A DNA stretch of 64,000 nucleotides, from the NCBI RefSeq assembly GCF_030052815.1, contig NC_079509.1:50231941-50295940 (forward strand), given 5' to 3'. The notes beneath the pieces are model-generated. The model saw nothing but the letters and a program-made list of their open reading frames with translations, was not told where the DNA came from and did no database searches. Origin of the DNA: Hevea brasiliensis. Lineage: Eukaryota; Streptophyta; Magnoliopsida; Malpighiales; Euphorbiaceae. This document shows, piece by piece, positions 1 to 11,699 of this stretch; position 1 is the first letter of the stretch, and every line of letters starts with the position of its first letter. Made by a program: the position numbers and the translations under genes.

Positions 1-1515
1 TGTCTAGCCCAAGTTATGGCCAAGTTCATTTGGTCATTTTGGTACAGTGGTAGTGCACTACACCCGAGTTTAACCTAATTGGTCACTATGTTATGGTCAT
101 TTTTTGGGCATGATTCCTCAATGACAAATGTGCCATTATGTGTCTGTTTTCATCCCCAATTAGCCTCACACCAATTGGGTTGGTAAATTTTATGTTTTGG
201 TCCCTGAAATGGACCTAGGTCAAGCTATCACAATATGAACACTAACCAATCCGAATTGCAATTTGGTTCTATCAATTCACACACATCACAAATGGTCCCA
301 TTTGACCATTTATAACCTTCATTAAGATCATTTGCATCCATTGACCATTTTTTACAATTTTTCTCCCAAACCCTAAGTGCCAAGAACCCTAACTTACACA
401 ATTCATTCAATTAATAAATTTAAAGTACATAATCAACATCTATACACTTAGTTACATTTCTAGACCCCTTTAATTTCATCAAACTCAACCAATTTCTATT
501 CCCCCAAAGACTGGCCGAATTTCATAATTAGTCCTCCATATTTGATTTTTTTTAATTTTTACCAATTCTAATTCAAATATATGTTCAAAAGTAAATTTAA
601 AAAGGGAATTAAGAACATCTTTACTAACCTTATGTGGAACCTTCCAATCTTCTTAAGCTCTCCAAATTCTTCCTTTCTTCCTCCATAAATCTTCTTATCA
701 AAGCTCAAATACAAGTTTTAGTTAAGAATTCTTCAAATTCTATGGCTAAATTTTGGGTTTTAAAAAGCTTCAAATGAGCTTCAATGGTGGAAAAAGAAAT
801 AGAAAATGAGAGAGAGAGGAGTGAGAGGCTTGGACGGCACTTGATGGAGGAAGAAGACCCATTTTTTTTTCTTTTAATTTTTAGTATTTATCTTGCTTTT
901 GACTTAGTCAAATTTTGGTTAATTAAAATTGTTTTTATTGCATCATGCATAAGGTAAGATGATGATGTAATAATCCACTTTTTCTTTTCTTTTTCTATTC
1001 TTCTTTGATTTTCCATAGTTCTTTAATTTAATTTTCTATTCTGAAATTTTTATTTCTCCGATTTTATAGGACAGTTAGGTCAGAAATCACCTCTAGGGGT
1101 GAATTGATTAAATTGCCCCTCGCCTGTCTGATCCGGTTTGCAAGTTATTTGATATTTCTTCTGAATCCCTGACCTAATTATTTGACCTGCTTAAAAATTC
1201 TTTTCTGTGATTTTCTCTTTTCCACTGTGTTCGCAATAGTCCTTAGCACCGCAGCGTCACATTTTTCAGTTCAAAATTCAGGTTAGGACTGACTTCATAG
1301 TCACTTCCCGATAAGGTCACCCATCGCTGTGACCCTCGGCTCATTTAACTTTTTATGCTTTATTTTTTTTACTTTCCATCTGGTAATCACTATTTATTTT
1401 CGATCAGGGCTTTTCTATATGTCTTAAACATAGTTCTAGTCCTCTTAATTATCCCGACCAACATTGGTCACCGAAACAGTATAATTTACCAGACTATGCA
1501 AACAGGGGTGTTACA
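1..1515 (-). mobile_element. Truncated Tekay-like LTR (element 5' end on minus strand)
   Basis: This stretch is a diverged relative of the LTRs at 5097-8191 and 12993-16083. Shared landmarks in the same order are the phrases around AAGTTATGGCCAA, TGTGCCATTAT and the closing part with GGTCACCG.AACAGTA followed by GGGTGTTACA ending at 1515. On the minus strand it opens TGTAACACCCC, the expected LTR start. The other end lies outside the window, so it may be a solo LTR or the 5' LTR of an element extending leftward. It abuts LINE sequence at 1516, so it probably inserted into the same LINE. No coding sequence is seen. Confidence 0.75.
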
Positions 1516-1523
1516 CCCAAATT

Positions 1524-1858
1524 GTGGGAAAAGAAAGCCATATTCCCCCAAGCAATCCTCTATTAACTTTGGATGCTCTACCTGAGTGTACAGTTTTAGA
1601 TAGTAATCTGGAAAGCCCAACCCAACTTGCAAGCTTTGTTTATAATCCTAGAACAGATAAACAAAGGCAATTACTTAAGCCTAAAAGAAGGAAGATTAAA
1701 GAACTGGCTTGGCAAAGCCAGCAAGTGTAACCAGATGTTGATTTAGAGGAATCGCTGGGAGAATTAAATGACTCTGGATTTCAGCAGCTTAGCCTAAGCA
1801 ACTGTGATACAAATTCTGAGGCTCCGGTAGCTAGCCAGAAGCCACCCGAGAAGCCATA
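1524..1858 (+). pseudogene. LINE ORF1 C-terminal tail and ORF1-ORF2 spacer remnant
   Basis: An open stretch of 68 codons reaches a stop at about 1728-1730. In the same frame it continues past that stop as a serine- and glutamate-rich segment to about 1858, just before the endonuclease. Position and composition fit the variable tail of plant L1 ORF1, whose RNA-binding and zinc-knuckle parts would lie further left. No conserved motif is visible, so the assignment rests on context alone. Confidence 0.45.
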
Positions 1859-1867
1859 ACACTTCTT

Positions 1868-2560
1868 TGTTGGAATTGTCAGGGGTTTGGGCAACCCCTG
1901 ACAATGAAAGCTCTTAGGGAGCTTATATCAAGAAATAAGCCTAAGGTGGTGTTTTTATTAGAGACAAAGAAACAGAAAAGTTTTTTTGGAACATTGTGGA
2001 ATTAGATACGACTTTCAACACTCTTTTTATGTTGATCCAGAAGGATTATCTAGGGGTTTTACATTATAGTGGAAGGATTGTATTCCAGTTCAAGTTTTGC
2101 AAGGGTCGAAGAGGTGGATTAATGTTTTCACTTCCCAACCTACCCCCTAACACGCAACCTTTGTGTATGGTCATCCAGATGTGCGAGGACGTGTTGCATT
2201 CCTTGATAGTCTCAAGCATCTTGATATACAGCATGGGGTCCCTTGGCTTATCATGGGGGATTTTAACATTTGTAATGCTCAGATTGACAAGTGGGGTGCT
2301 AGAAGGGTCAATCCATCCATTGCCCAAAGCTATAATGACTTTGTGTTTGATGCAGCATTGGAAGAGCTTCCTTTTAAAGTGCAGAGATTCACTTAGACTA
2401 GTAAGCAATTTGGTCCGACTTGCATTATGGAAAGATTGGATAAAGCATTAATTAATCTTGAATGGCGATGCCTTTTCCCCCATAATCAACTGATGCATTA
2501 AAAGTTTTCAGCATCAGATCATTGTCCATTTATTCTTATCCTCCACCAAATGTATAGATA
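1868..2560 (+). pseudogene. LINE ORF2 endonuclease domain (APE type), broken
   Basis: The endonuclease nicks target DNA to prime reverse transcription. The N-terminus reads TLLCWNCQG, with the metal-site Asn in WN, and about 30 codons later FLLET supplies the catalytic Glu. Further on come MGDFN at about 2253-2267 (catalytic Asp and Asn) and an SDH motif near 2512 (catalytic Asp and His). The usual initiating Met just before TLLCWN appears to be ATA instead of ATG. Frameshifts between about 1985 and 2163 and a stop at 2395-2397 break the frame. The catalytic residues survive, but the protein could not be made as one piece. Confidence 0.85.
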
Positions 2561-4921
2561 GGCCAACTCAACTTTTCACTTTGATCTCTGCTGGCCAACC
2601 TCTATGGATTGTGAAGAGCTAATTAAAAATTCTTGGCTTCCAATTCTTTTGATTTTATGGGAAAATTGAATTTAGGGATGCTCTTATGTTGTGGAGAAGA
2701 TAAACTTTTGGTAATTCTTGAAGAAGAATCCAAGAGTTATCTATGGAACTTGATAGCTTAATTTCTTCCCCATTGCATCAAGCTACCCAAGCTGAGATAG
2801 ATAACATTCAACACCAACTGAAAGAGCAATGGCAATTAGAGGAAATTTTTTGGTTCCAGAAGGCAAGAGTAAACTCGTTAATGTTTAGGGATAGTAATTC
2901 CTACTTCTTTCATGCCACAACATCTCAATGACGACAAAGGAATCAAATTGTTAAAATTAAAGACAGTAGAGGAAAATGGGTGTAGGATGAATTTTCTATA
3001 AAACAGGAAGTATACAATTTCTTCAGAAATCGTTTTTAGAAGGAAATAGGGAATCTTATGTTGAGGTCATAAATGGGATTCCTTAAGTGGTTTCAGCTGC
3101 AATGAACGAAGCTTTATGTGGATTAGTTTCAGAGAAGGAGATAAAAAATGTGGTTTACTCTATGGGAGCCTATAATGCCCTAGGACTGAATGGTTTCCAA
3201 GGAGTTTTTTACTAGAAATATTGGAGTGTGATCAAAGCTGAATTGGTAGAATTGGTCCAAGGTTATTTTAGAAGTGGAGTTCTACCTCGGTACTTAAACG
3301 CTACCAAAATTGTGTTAATTCCCAAAAATCAATCTCCTGAATCTTTTTCAGACTTTCGTCCCATCAGTCTATGTAATTTTGCATATAAGGTTATTTCTAA
3401 AACCTTGGCAAATCGACTGAAACCTTGGCTAGATGAAATTATCTCCCCACTTTAAGTTATTTTTGTTCCTCAACGTAGTATTCATGATAACGTCTGCATT
3501 GCACATGAAGCTTTTCATGGGCTTCGTAAGTAGCGTAAAGGAAAAATGGGGGCCATGGCTATGAAGATTGATATTCATAAGGCTTATGACTCTGTCAACT
3601 GGGATTTCCTTATGGATATTATGTGTAAGATGGGTTTTTGCAATATATGGTTAAACTGGATCTATCAATGCATTGCAACAGTTGAGTACACTATGGTTAT
3701 AAATGGTGAGAGCTTGCTTCCTTTCTATCCAGAGTGCGGTTTAAGGCAGGGAGACCCCATTTCTTCGTACCTTTTCCTACTGGTTTCAGATGTGCTTTTT
3801 CGATTATTTGAGGAAGCAATGGCATGCAACAAATTAAGTGGATATAGAATCAGTAGACACTGTCCCTCCCTGTCTCATTTGTTGTTTGCAGATGGTACTC
3901 TTCTTTTTGGGAAAGCTTCAATTGAAGAACCACTACAATTTAAACAAATTCTTAATAATAGAGAATTAACCAAGTAAAGTTCGAATTACTCTTTAGCAGT
4001 TATACCCTCATGCCATGTCAGACAAGCTATCTCAAATCTACTTGGAATATATGAACAAGGAGGAATGACCAAGTCTCTTGGATTACCAGTTACATGGGGC
4101 AAATAGAAAGCTTAGGCTATTCATTTTATTAAAGATCGAGTCTTACACAAATTGCAAGGATGGAAATCCAAATTTCTTTCGCAAGCAAGTCGAGAAGTTC
4201 TCATAAAAACTATTTTACAAGCTCTCCCTTCTTATGTCATGGCCGCATTTAAATTACCGAAAAGATTTATTAAACATCTTCATAGTTTGGCAGCAAAGTT
4301 TTAGTGGAGGAACTCCTTTGATAAATCAAGCATCCACTGGTTATCTTAAACAAGTTATCCTGGAGTAAAGGGGAGGGAGGAATTGGCTTTAAAGACCTTT
4401 CTCTGTTTAGTGATGCTTTTTTAGCAAATAGAGCTTGGAGATCGATTAAGTTCCCTCATTTGCTTTGGTCTCGTATAATGAAGGGTATTTATTTCCATTC
4501 CTCAGATTTCTTGATAGCTTTGGAAGGTTATTCACCATCTTGGGGGTGGAGAAGTTTACTAGTGGGATGGGCAGCTCTGAAGATGGGGTTAAGATGGCAC
4601 ATTACAGGACCATCTTTTGTTAATGTTTGGTCTAAACCTTGGGTACCCTCCCTTCCAGACTTCAAAATAGGAAGTCAACGTCCTACTAATAGTCCTATCC
4701 TTTATGTGGCAGATTTAATTAATAATGCTACAAGGCAGTGGGATTTTCTTATCCTATATGCTTACTTTTCACCATTTGAATGCAAGGAAATTCTCAAAAT
4801 TCCTCTTGGTGATCATCAAACAGAGATAGGAAGAGTGTGGCATTTTTCTAGAAGTGGGAATGCTTCTGTTAAATCTATCTATTATCAGCTCAAATTAGCT
4901 CAAGCTAGGCAAGGCCAATAA
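2561..4921 (+). pseudogene. LINE ORF2 reverse transcriptase and connector region, broken
   Basis: The reverse transcriptase copies LINE RNA at the nicked target. The finger region is seen at 3228-3455, including IVLIPK and the typical DFRPISLCN block. The palm is at 3546-3977 with KIDIHKAYDSVNW and GLRQGDPIS. The metal-binding box at about 3885-3896 reads FADG instead of the usual [FY]ADD, so the second catalytic Asp is lost. Stops fall after the finger segment, near 3533 and at 3975. Downstream, 4460-4921 matches the connector that precedes zf-RVT in plant L1 proteins. The enzyme is inactive. Confidence 0.87.
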
Positions 4922-5096
4922 TCAAGTCCATAAACCTCTTATGCTCTTGCTTTAGCCTTTTGGCATAAGATTTGGTATCTTCCCATCTAACCTAAGATTC
5001 GCAACTTCATTTGGAGGGCATGACATAATTCTCTAGCAACTAAGGAGAATATTTTTATTAGAGGATGTTCATCCTTTGCAGCTTGTTCTTTGTGTA
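4922..5096 (+). pseudogene. LINE zf-RVT region, left half
   Basis: In one frame this reads as the plant L1 zf-RVT region, with WHKIWYLP, KIRNFIWRA and ending AACSLC just before the Tekay insertion at 5097. Stops interrupt it at about 4921 and within the WRA-to-LAT stretch. The cysteine pair at the break continues with another cysteine pair at 16089 onward on the far side of the inserted element. Confidence 0.75.
5092..5096. repeat. Target site duplication, left copy (GTGTA)
   Basis: GTGTA directly precedes the LTR start TGTGACACC at 5097 and is repeated directly after the far LTR end at 16084-16088. Five bases is the normal size for Ty3/gypsy integration, and the match is perfect. Confidence 0.92.
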
Positions 5097-8000
5097 TGTG
5101 ACACCCCTTACCCGTGTACAACATATCCGAGTAAGCAATGTCACACGGTGTACCGGCACACTCTATTTTACCTTAATTAATTTTTATCATGGTTTTGAAT
5201 ATAACTTGTGAAATATAATATATTTGAGCCATTTATCGAAATTATAATTCATTTGAGGTTCCGAAAATTTTATAGAAAATCCGGCAGAGTACCGGCTAAA
5301 AATGGAGAAAACAGTTCTTCGGAACCTGTGAAAAACACTTCCAAAATCATTTTCAAACAATCCCAACTCCATTTTATCAACAAAGTCTCAATATGATTTT
5401 CAACAACCTTTCCATTACTCAAACATTCATTTCTCATGATACTCATATACAAGCAATAAATAAATACTCAAACTTTACATTTATAACCACAATTTTCATT
5501 ATTTACATGAAAATCAAAATACATTACATAAGTTCAATTACATATGAGAAAATAAAAATTAGTTACAAAATACCAAAATGAAACCTAGTGTCCTACCAAT
5601 GCACTGTGGATGGTGAGGTGACACGGACACTATGCAGAGCTACAGGATGGTCTCACCCAGTCTGCGGTCTACTGGGCTCTCGATCAGTATCTCCAGAACT
5701 TACGCGTGGCAAAAGCAACGCGCTAAGCAATAATGCTTAGTGGTGCAATAATAAAATAAAAGGAAATAGTAGAAAATAAATATGTATTGAATGTATCGAT
5801 GTTTTACTGGTTTTGTACTTGTTATAATCATTTATTTCGTTAACTTTATCCACTTTCATTCTTTTGGTTGCCCAAGTAACCTATACTGAACGATCGATCG
5901 ATAAACGGGTAACCGGCACTAGGTATCAAGTACTCGCCGTCACACCATCGGTCACATATATATCTCGGTAAATGTAATGGCTAACAAGTCAGAATAATAT
6001 TAGGCACGAGGCCAAGTCTCAACACAATGTCGAAATGGCTAAAAGCCATAAAATCACAGAATAGCATAATGCCATGTGCAGTACTGCTAACTGAACCCTA
6101 TTGGCATGCCAAACTATCCAAACCAATCTTGTTAGGTATACTAGGGCACTTGATACTTTTGAATTCTTCAATTTTTGAGTTTCAAGTTTTGGTGTCACTA
6201 TTCACTTTATTGGTCAACAAAAATGATGACTTTTGGATAGAAAATAGGTACATTGGTTTTGACACTCCCAACATACCACATTTTACATTCAAAACTTGTT
6301 GGCATTAATCACCAATACCATTTCTAAGCTTAAACCAAGGGAGCATAATTTTTCAGTTTTTATACCTAAACTTCACTGTTCCATTAATGACTGTTACAGT
6401 GGGAATTTGAAGAAATAGTAAAAATGAAAGTTGTTCCTTATTTTTTCTAGTTGAATTTCCTTTTTTGAATCACTTCATTTCGAGTTTTGTAGCTCCAGTT
6501 ATGGTTCAAAAACCACAGCTGGCCGGATTGCAAAACTGCAGAATTGACCATATCTACAGTGCAGAGAACAGTGACTGCCACTGCCTTGTTGGATAGGTTC
6601 TGGTCATAATTTGGGGTAGGTTTCTTCATGAAAGTTGTTTTTCTATATCTTATCTTGTTGCTGTAAAAATTTCAGGTCAATTGGCCCATTCTACAATGAG
6701 TTATGGCCAAATGAACAATTACTGTTCATTTGGTCATTCTGCAGATTCTGGTTGCAGGGTATCCGGATTGGGGCCAATTTTTGGTCCACTTGCTTTGGTC
6801 TTTTGGGCATAGTTTCTTCAGCAAAATTGTGCCATTATATGTCTAGTTTCATGTCCAATTGGCCAAACACCAATTGAACCTACACAGCCAAATTTATGGC
6901 TGTCCAAGTGGGCTGGAATCACAGCCTCACCTGCTGCCCTCACTAGGCAGCATACCAATTCAGGTTATAACACTCTAATGCACTTCAAATTATGGTCAAC
7001 TCACCTCAAATGGTCACTAATTGACCATTAGAATGTTCACTCATCATTTCATAAGCAAAGTCCAAGTTTCACTCCCAAAACCCTAATTTCCCATTTTATT
7101 TCACCCATACACCTTAGTTAAACACTTTCATTCATTACATATATGTATATAAACTTTAAACACCCTCTCTAATCCACTCTAAGCCCATCTGAACAATCAA
7201 CATCATAATCCTCACTAGGCTATCGAATTCCATGGGATACATATACCTAAGTTTTACTTCATTTAAGTTACATTTTCATACTCATTTTAAGTCCCTAACA
7301 TGGAATAAGAGAGATTTATACATAAATAAGCACTAACTTCTTGTAGGGCAGAATTTTCCAAGCTTAAACTTCACTTTCTTTCCTTTTCTAGGCTGCCAAA
7401 CACTTTCCCAAGAGGTATGGACAAGTTTTAATGAAAGGTGTCTAGGGTTTAGTAGTGGAAATTCATGGGAAAATGGAAGTGATGCAAGAAATTTTTATGG
7501 AGGGCTATGGAAGAGAGGTCACGGCTTGAGGAAGAAGAGGAAGAAGACCAGAATTTTTTTGGTTTATTTTGACTCTTTTAAGTGATTTAAGAAAGCTTGT
7601 TGAATGGTGATTGGTTGGGAACTTTTAAATGACCTCTTAATGATGTCATTATTTGCATTATTTTGATTTTTCTTTTCTTTTCTTTTCTACTAACTTTAAA
7701 TTAGTTTTTCATCAACATTAATTCATATTTTATGTCATAATAATTATTTCCTCAACTGGACAAGTCGGCCAAAAATCACCTCTGAAGGCGAAATGACCAA
7801 AATGCCCTCCGTTTGGCTTAACGGGTCAAAATTGTCTGTACCGATTGAAAAATTTTTCTAAATATTTTCTTGGCATTCTAATGCCATAGGAACCTCAATG
7901 ACCCTTCTCTGGAGTCCCAAAAATTATTTTATGAATTTTTTCCCGGGTCTAGGGCTCCTAGTTGCGAGAACCGCAACTTCCCTCTGGGTTACCCATCGCT

Positions 8001-8191
8001 TGGGCACCGGCTCATTTAACTTAGTTGTATTTTATTTCTAAAATTTTTACTAAATTTTTCTTATTAATATTTGAGTTAATTATGGTCCCTCACTTTAATT
8101 TAAATATTTTTCCAGACGTTCTAGTTGTCCGGACCGACACTGGTCACCGGAACAGTAGAAGGTACGGAGTTGCTACCGGGAGGGTGTTACA
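5097..8191 (-). repeat. Tekay 3' LTR
   Basis: 3095 bp, starting TGTGACACCCC and ending GGGTGTTACA on the plus strand. It is repeated with small differences at 12993-16083. Minus-strand genes and the PPT at its inner edge make this the 3' LTR. It contains no protein-coding sequence; short open frames inside it occur at matching places in both LTRs and have no recognisable content. Confidence 0.93.
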
Positions 8192-8204
8192 ACTCTTCCC
8201 CTCT
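8192..8204 (-). other. Polypurine tract of the Tekay element
   Basis: On the minus strand this reads AGAGGGGAAGAGT, directly before the 3' LTR start TGTAACACC. This is the expected primer site for plus-strand DNA synthesis. Confidence 0.85.
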
Positions 8205-8220
8205 AATTTAAATTTTGTCC

Positions 8221-11200
8221 TCAAAATTTACCTGATGCAAACAGTTGAGGGAACTGTTGCCTCATCGTCTCTTCACTTTCCCAAGTTGCCTCCTCGGTGT
8301 TGTGGTGCCTCCAAAGTACTTTCACCAGTGGAATCTGCTTATTCCTTAATTCTTTTACTTCCCGAGCCAGGATCCGTAGAGGTTCTTCTTCATATGTCAA
8401 ATCCGATTGTATTTCAATTTCTTCCCTGGAGATGACATGTGAAGGATCTGAGCGGTATCTTCTAAGCATGGACACGTGGAACACATTGTGGATCTTGTCC
8501 AGCTCTGGTGGTAAAGCTAGCCTGTAGGCTACTGGTCCCACACGTTCAATGACTTCATATGGGCCAATAAACCTAGGGCTTAACTTACCTTTTCTTCCAA
8601 ACCTCAATACTTTCTTCCACGGTGACACCTTGAGGAACACTTTGTCGCCAATCACATATTCTATTTCTTTTCTCTTCAGGTCAGCATAAGATTTCTGTCT
8701 GTCCGAGGCAACCTTCAGGTTGGCTTTGATTAGTTTCACTTTCTCTTCAGTCTGTTTCACCAAATCTGGGCCTACCAGTTTGTCTTCGCCCAATTCAGTC
8801 CAGCACACTGGAGTTCTACATTTTCTCCCATACAGTGCTTCATATGGGGCCATTTGGATGCTAGCTTGGTAGCTATTGTTGTATGCAAATTCTGCCAGTG
8901 GGAGGTATCTATCCCAACTTCCCTCAAACTCAATGACACAACTTCTCAGCATATCCTTAAGGACCTGACATATATTTCATGTTATTTTTATCATTTCAGC
9001 TCAATATGTGTATTTGTTTAATTGGTTTCAATTGTTTACCTGGATTACTCTTTCTGATTGCCCATCCGTCTGAGGATGGAAAGCTGTACTGAAGTGGAGT
9101 TGTGTACCCAAGGACTCATGCAACTTCTTCCAAAATCTCGATGTAAACCTTGGGTCTCAATTGGATATGATGGAAAGTGAAATTCCATGCAGTTTAACTA
9201 TCTCACTGATATATAATTCTGCTAACTTCTCCAGTGAGTAGTCATCTAATCGGAAGAAAGTGTGTCGACTTCACAATCTATCTACTATCACCCATACTGC
9301 ATCATGTTTCTTCTGGGTGAGAGGTAGACCACTTACAAAATCCATGGTGACCCGATCCCATTTCCATTCAGGTATGCATATAGGCTGTAGCAAACCTGAT
9401 GGAGCTTGATGTTCTGCCTTGACTTGCTGACATGTCAAGCATTTAGTCACATAGTCAGCTATGTCCTTCTTCATACCAGGCCACCAATACTAAAGCTTCA
9501 GATCATGATACATCTTTGTACTTTCTGGGTGCATAGCATATACACTGGTGTGTGCCTCTTTTAGAATACTGGCCTTCAATTCCCCATTATCTGGTACACA
9601 CAGTCTTCCTTTGTAATACAGACACCCATTTGCTTTCACTTCATAGTCAGTTGCTTTTCCCTCTGAGAGTTTACTCATAATAGCCATTAGCTTCTCATCT
9701 ACCTTCTGCCCATCTAAAATCTGCTGTAACAGGTTTGGCCTCACTTGTAACTCAGCCAAAATAGCTCCATCTCGAACCAAAGATAGACGGGCATTCAATG
9801 ATCTCAAAGCTGTGATGGATTTTCTGCTCAAAGCATCAGCAACTACATTTGCCTTCCCAGGATGGTAATCAATTACACAATCATAATCCTTCAGGAACTC
9901 AATCCATCGTCTCTGTCTAAGGTTGAGCTCCTTCTAAGTTGGCAAATATTTCAGACTTTTGTGGTCTGTGTAAATGTAGCACTTTTCACCACACAAGTAA
10001 TGCCTCCATATCTTCAGTGCGAAGATAATTGCTGCAAGCTCTAGATCATGGGTAGGGTAATTCTGTTCATGTGGCCTTAGTGAAGCATAAGCGACCACCT
10101 TTTCCTCTTGCATCAATACACACCTAACCTATTATGAGAGGCATCACTGTAGACCACAAAGTCCTTTCTCGACCTTGTGTGTAACACTGGTGCCTCTGTC
10201 AACATAGCCTTCAACTTCTCAAAACTGGTCTGACACTTGTCATTCCAGTCAAATCTGACATTCTTGTGTAACAACTTGGTCATTGGAGCAGCTATTAAGG
10301 AAAATCCCTTTACAAATCTCCTGTAATACCCAGCTAGCCCCAAGAAGCTTCTAACCTCAGTTGTATTCCTGGGAGGCTTCCATTCCATCACTGCTTCTAT
10401 TTTCTTGGGATCCACCCTAATCCCATCAGCTGACACTATGTGTCCAAGGAATGCAATCTCATTCAACCAAAAGTCAAACTTGGACAACTTAGCATACAGC
10501 TTCTTTTCTCTCAGGGTTTGCAGAACAATCCTCAAATGTTCATCATGTTCTTCCCTGGTCTTGGAATACACCAAAATATCATCAATAAAGACCACTACGA
10601 ACCGATCTAAGTGTGAGTGGAAGATACGGTTCATAAGGTCCATGAATGCTGCTGGTGCATTTGTTAGGCCAAAGGGCATCACTAGAAACTCATAATGCCC
10701 ATATCGGGTCCTGAATGCAGTCTTTGGCACATCTGCATCCTTCACCCTCAACTGATGATACCCTGATCTGAGATCAATCTTAGAAAATACTCCTGCTCCC
10801 TTCAACTGATCAAACAGATCATCAATTCTAGGCAACGGATATTTGTTCTTCACAGTCACTTTATTCAATCAGTAATCGTTGCATAGACTCAAAGTCCCAT
10901 ACTTCTTTTTCACAAAACTAAATCGAGCTCCCCATGGTGACACACTGGGGCGTATGAACCCCTTATCAATTAACTCTTGCAACTGAGTTTTCAACTCCCT
11001 CAATTCAGTGGGTGCCATCCTATAAGGAGCAATAGAAATGGGTGCTGTACTCGGCAGTGTCTCAATAGCAAATTCAACTTCCCTTTCTGGTGGCAAACCA
11101 GGCAACTCTTCAGGGAACATATCTGGAAAGTCTCTTACTGTGGGTATATCACTCAGGTTTGGCTTAGCCTGCCTAGTATCCACCACATGTGCTAGGCAGG

Positions 11201-11699
11201 CTTCACAGCCTTTTCTCATCATTCTTCTTGTAACTGTGGCTGAGATGACATTGGACAAGAAATCTATCCTTTCCCCCACAACTGTGATCTCATTACCCTC
11301 AGAAGTTTTCAAAGAAATTCTCTTCAATTTGCAATCAACCATTGCCTGATGACGTGACAACCAGTCCATTCCCAAAATCACGTCAAACTCATGGAAAGGC
11401 AACTCAATCAGGTCTGCCAAGAATTCATACCCCTGAATCCTTAACGGGCAACCCTTGTATACTTTGTTCACCACTACACTATGGCCCAATGGATTAGTGA
11501 CCAGAATGTCTTGGTCACTCTCCCCTTCTAGTATCCCCCTTTCTACGGGTAGGTTGATGCAGATGTATGAATGAGTGGATCCTGGATCCACCAATGCATG
11601 CACAGGAGTATTGTAGAGGAAGAACATACCCCTGATGACGTTTGGGGCATCTTGCTCTTCCTGAGCTCTCATGGTATAAGCTCTGGCAGGTGGTCTGTT
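8221..11699 (-). pseudogene. Tekay-like pol: protease, RT, RNase H, integrase, chromodomain
   Basis: The retroelement polyprotein that matures Gag, copies the RNA and integrates the DNA. Protease: DPGSTHSY at about 11565-11588, then ILGMDW. RT: starts near 11150, with an FIDD box at about 10578-10589. RNase H: YSDAS and TDHKS. Integrase: zinc-binding region at about 9400-9560, then VTMDF, and the SER Glu just before a putative intron. A chromodomain-like end at about 8221-8370 contains EEATWE. Breaks: TGA at 10869-10871 at a usually Arg position in the RT, stops in RNase H near 9932, and stops in integrase near 9270 and within the second Asp motif, which reads SN-stop-DPRF, so that Asp is also lost. 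The element is inactive. Confidence 0.88.
8965..9039 (-). other. Candidate 75-bp intron inside the integrase core
   Basis: On the minus strand, coding sequence ending GTAATCCAG is followed by GTAAAC, 75 AT-rich bases with an in-frame TGA, and then TATATGTCAG before GTCCTTAAG. Removing GT...AG joins the codons for VIQ and VLKDML in phase 0, which restores the normal integrase sequence between the catalytic Glu region and AEFAYNNS. The exact codon join and the canonical splice ends are seen directly. Splicing itself is inferred; an AT-rich insertion with chance GT and AG ends is the alternative. Confidence 0.6.

Noticed and set aside
5187..5581. Several overlapping 60-codon frames on both strands, repeated at 13083-13477
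   Set aside because: They are identical because they lie at equivalent positions in the two Tekay LTRs. They show no protein motif.
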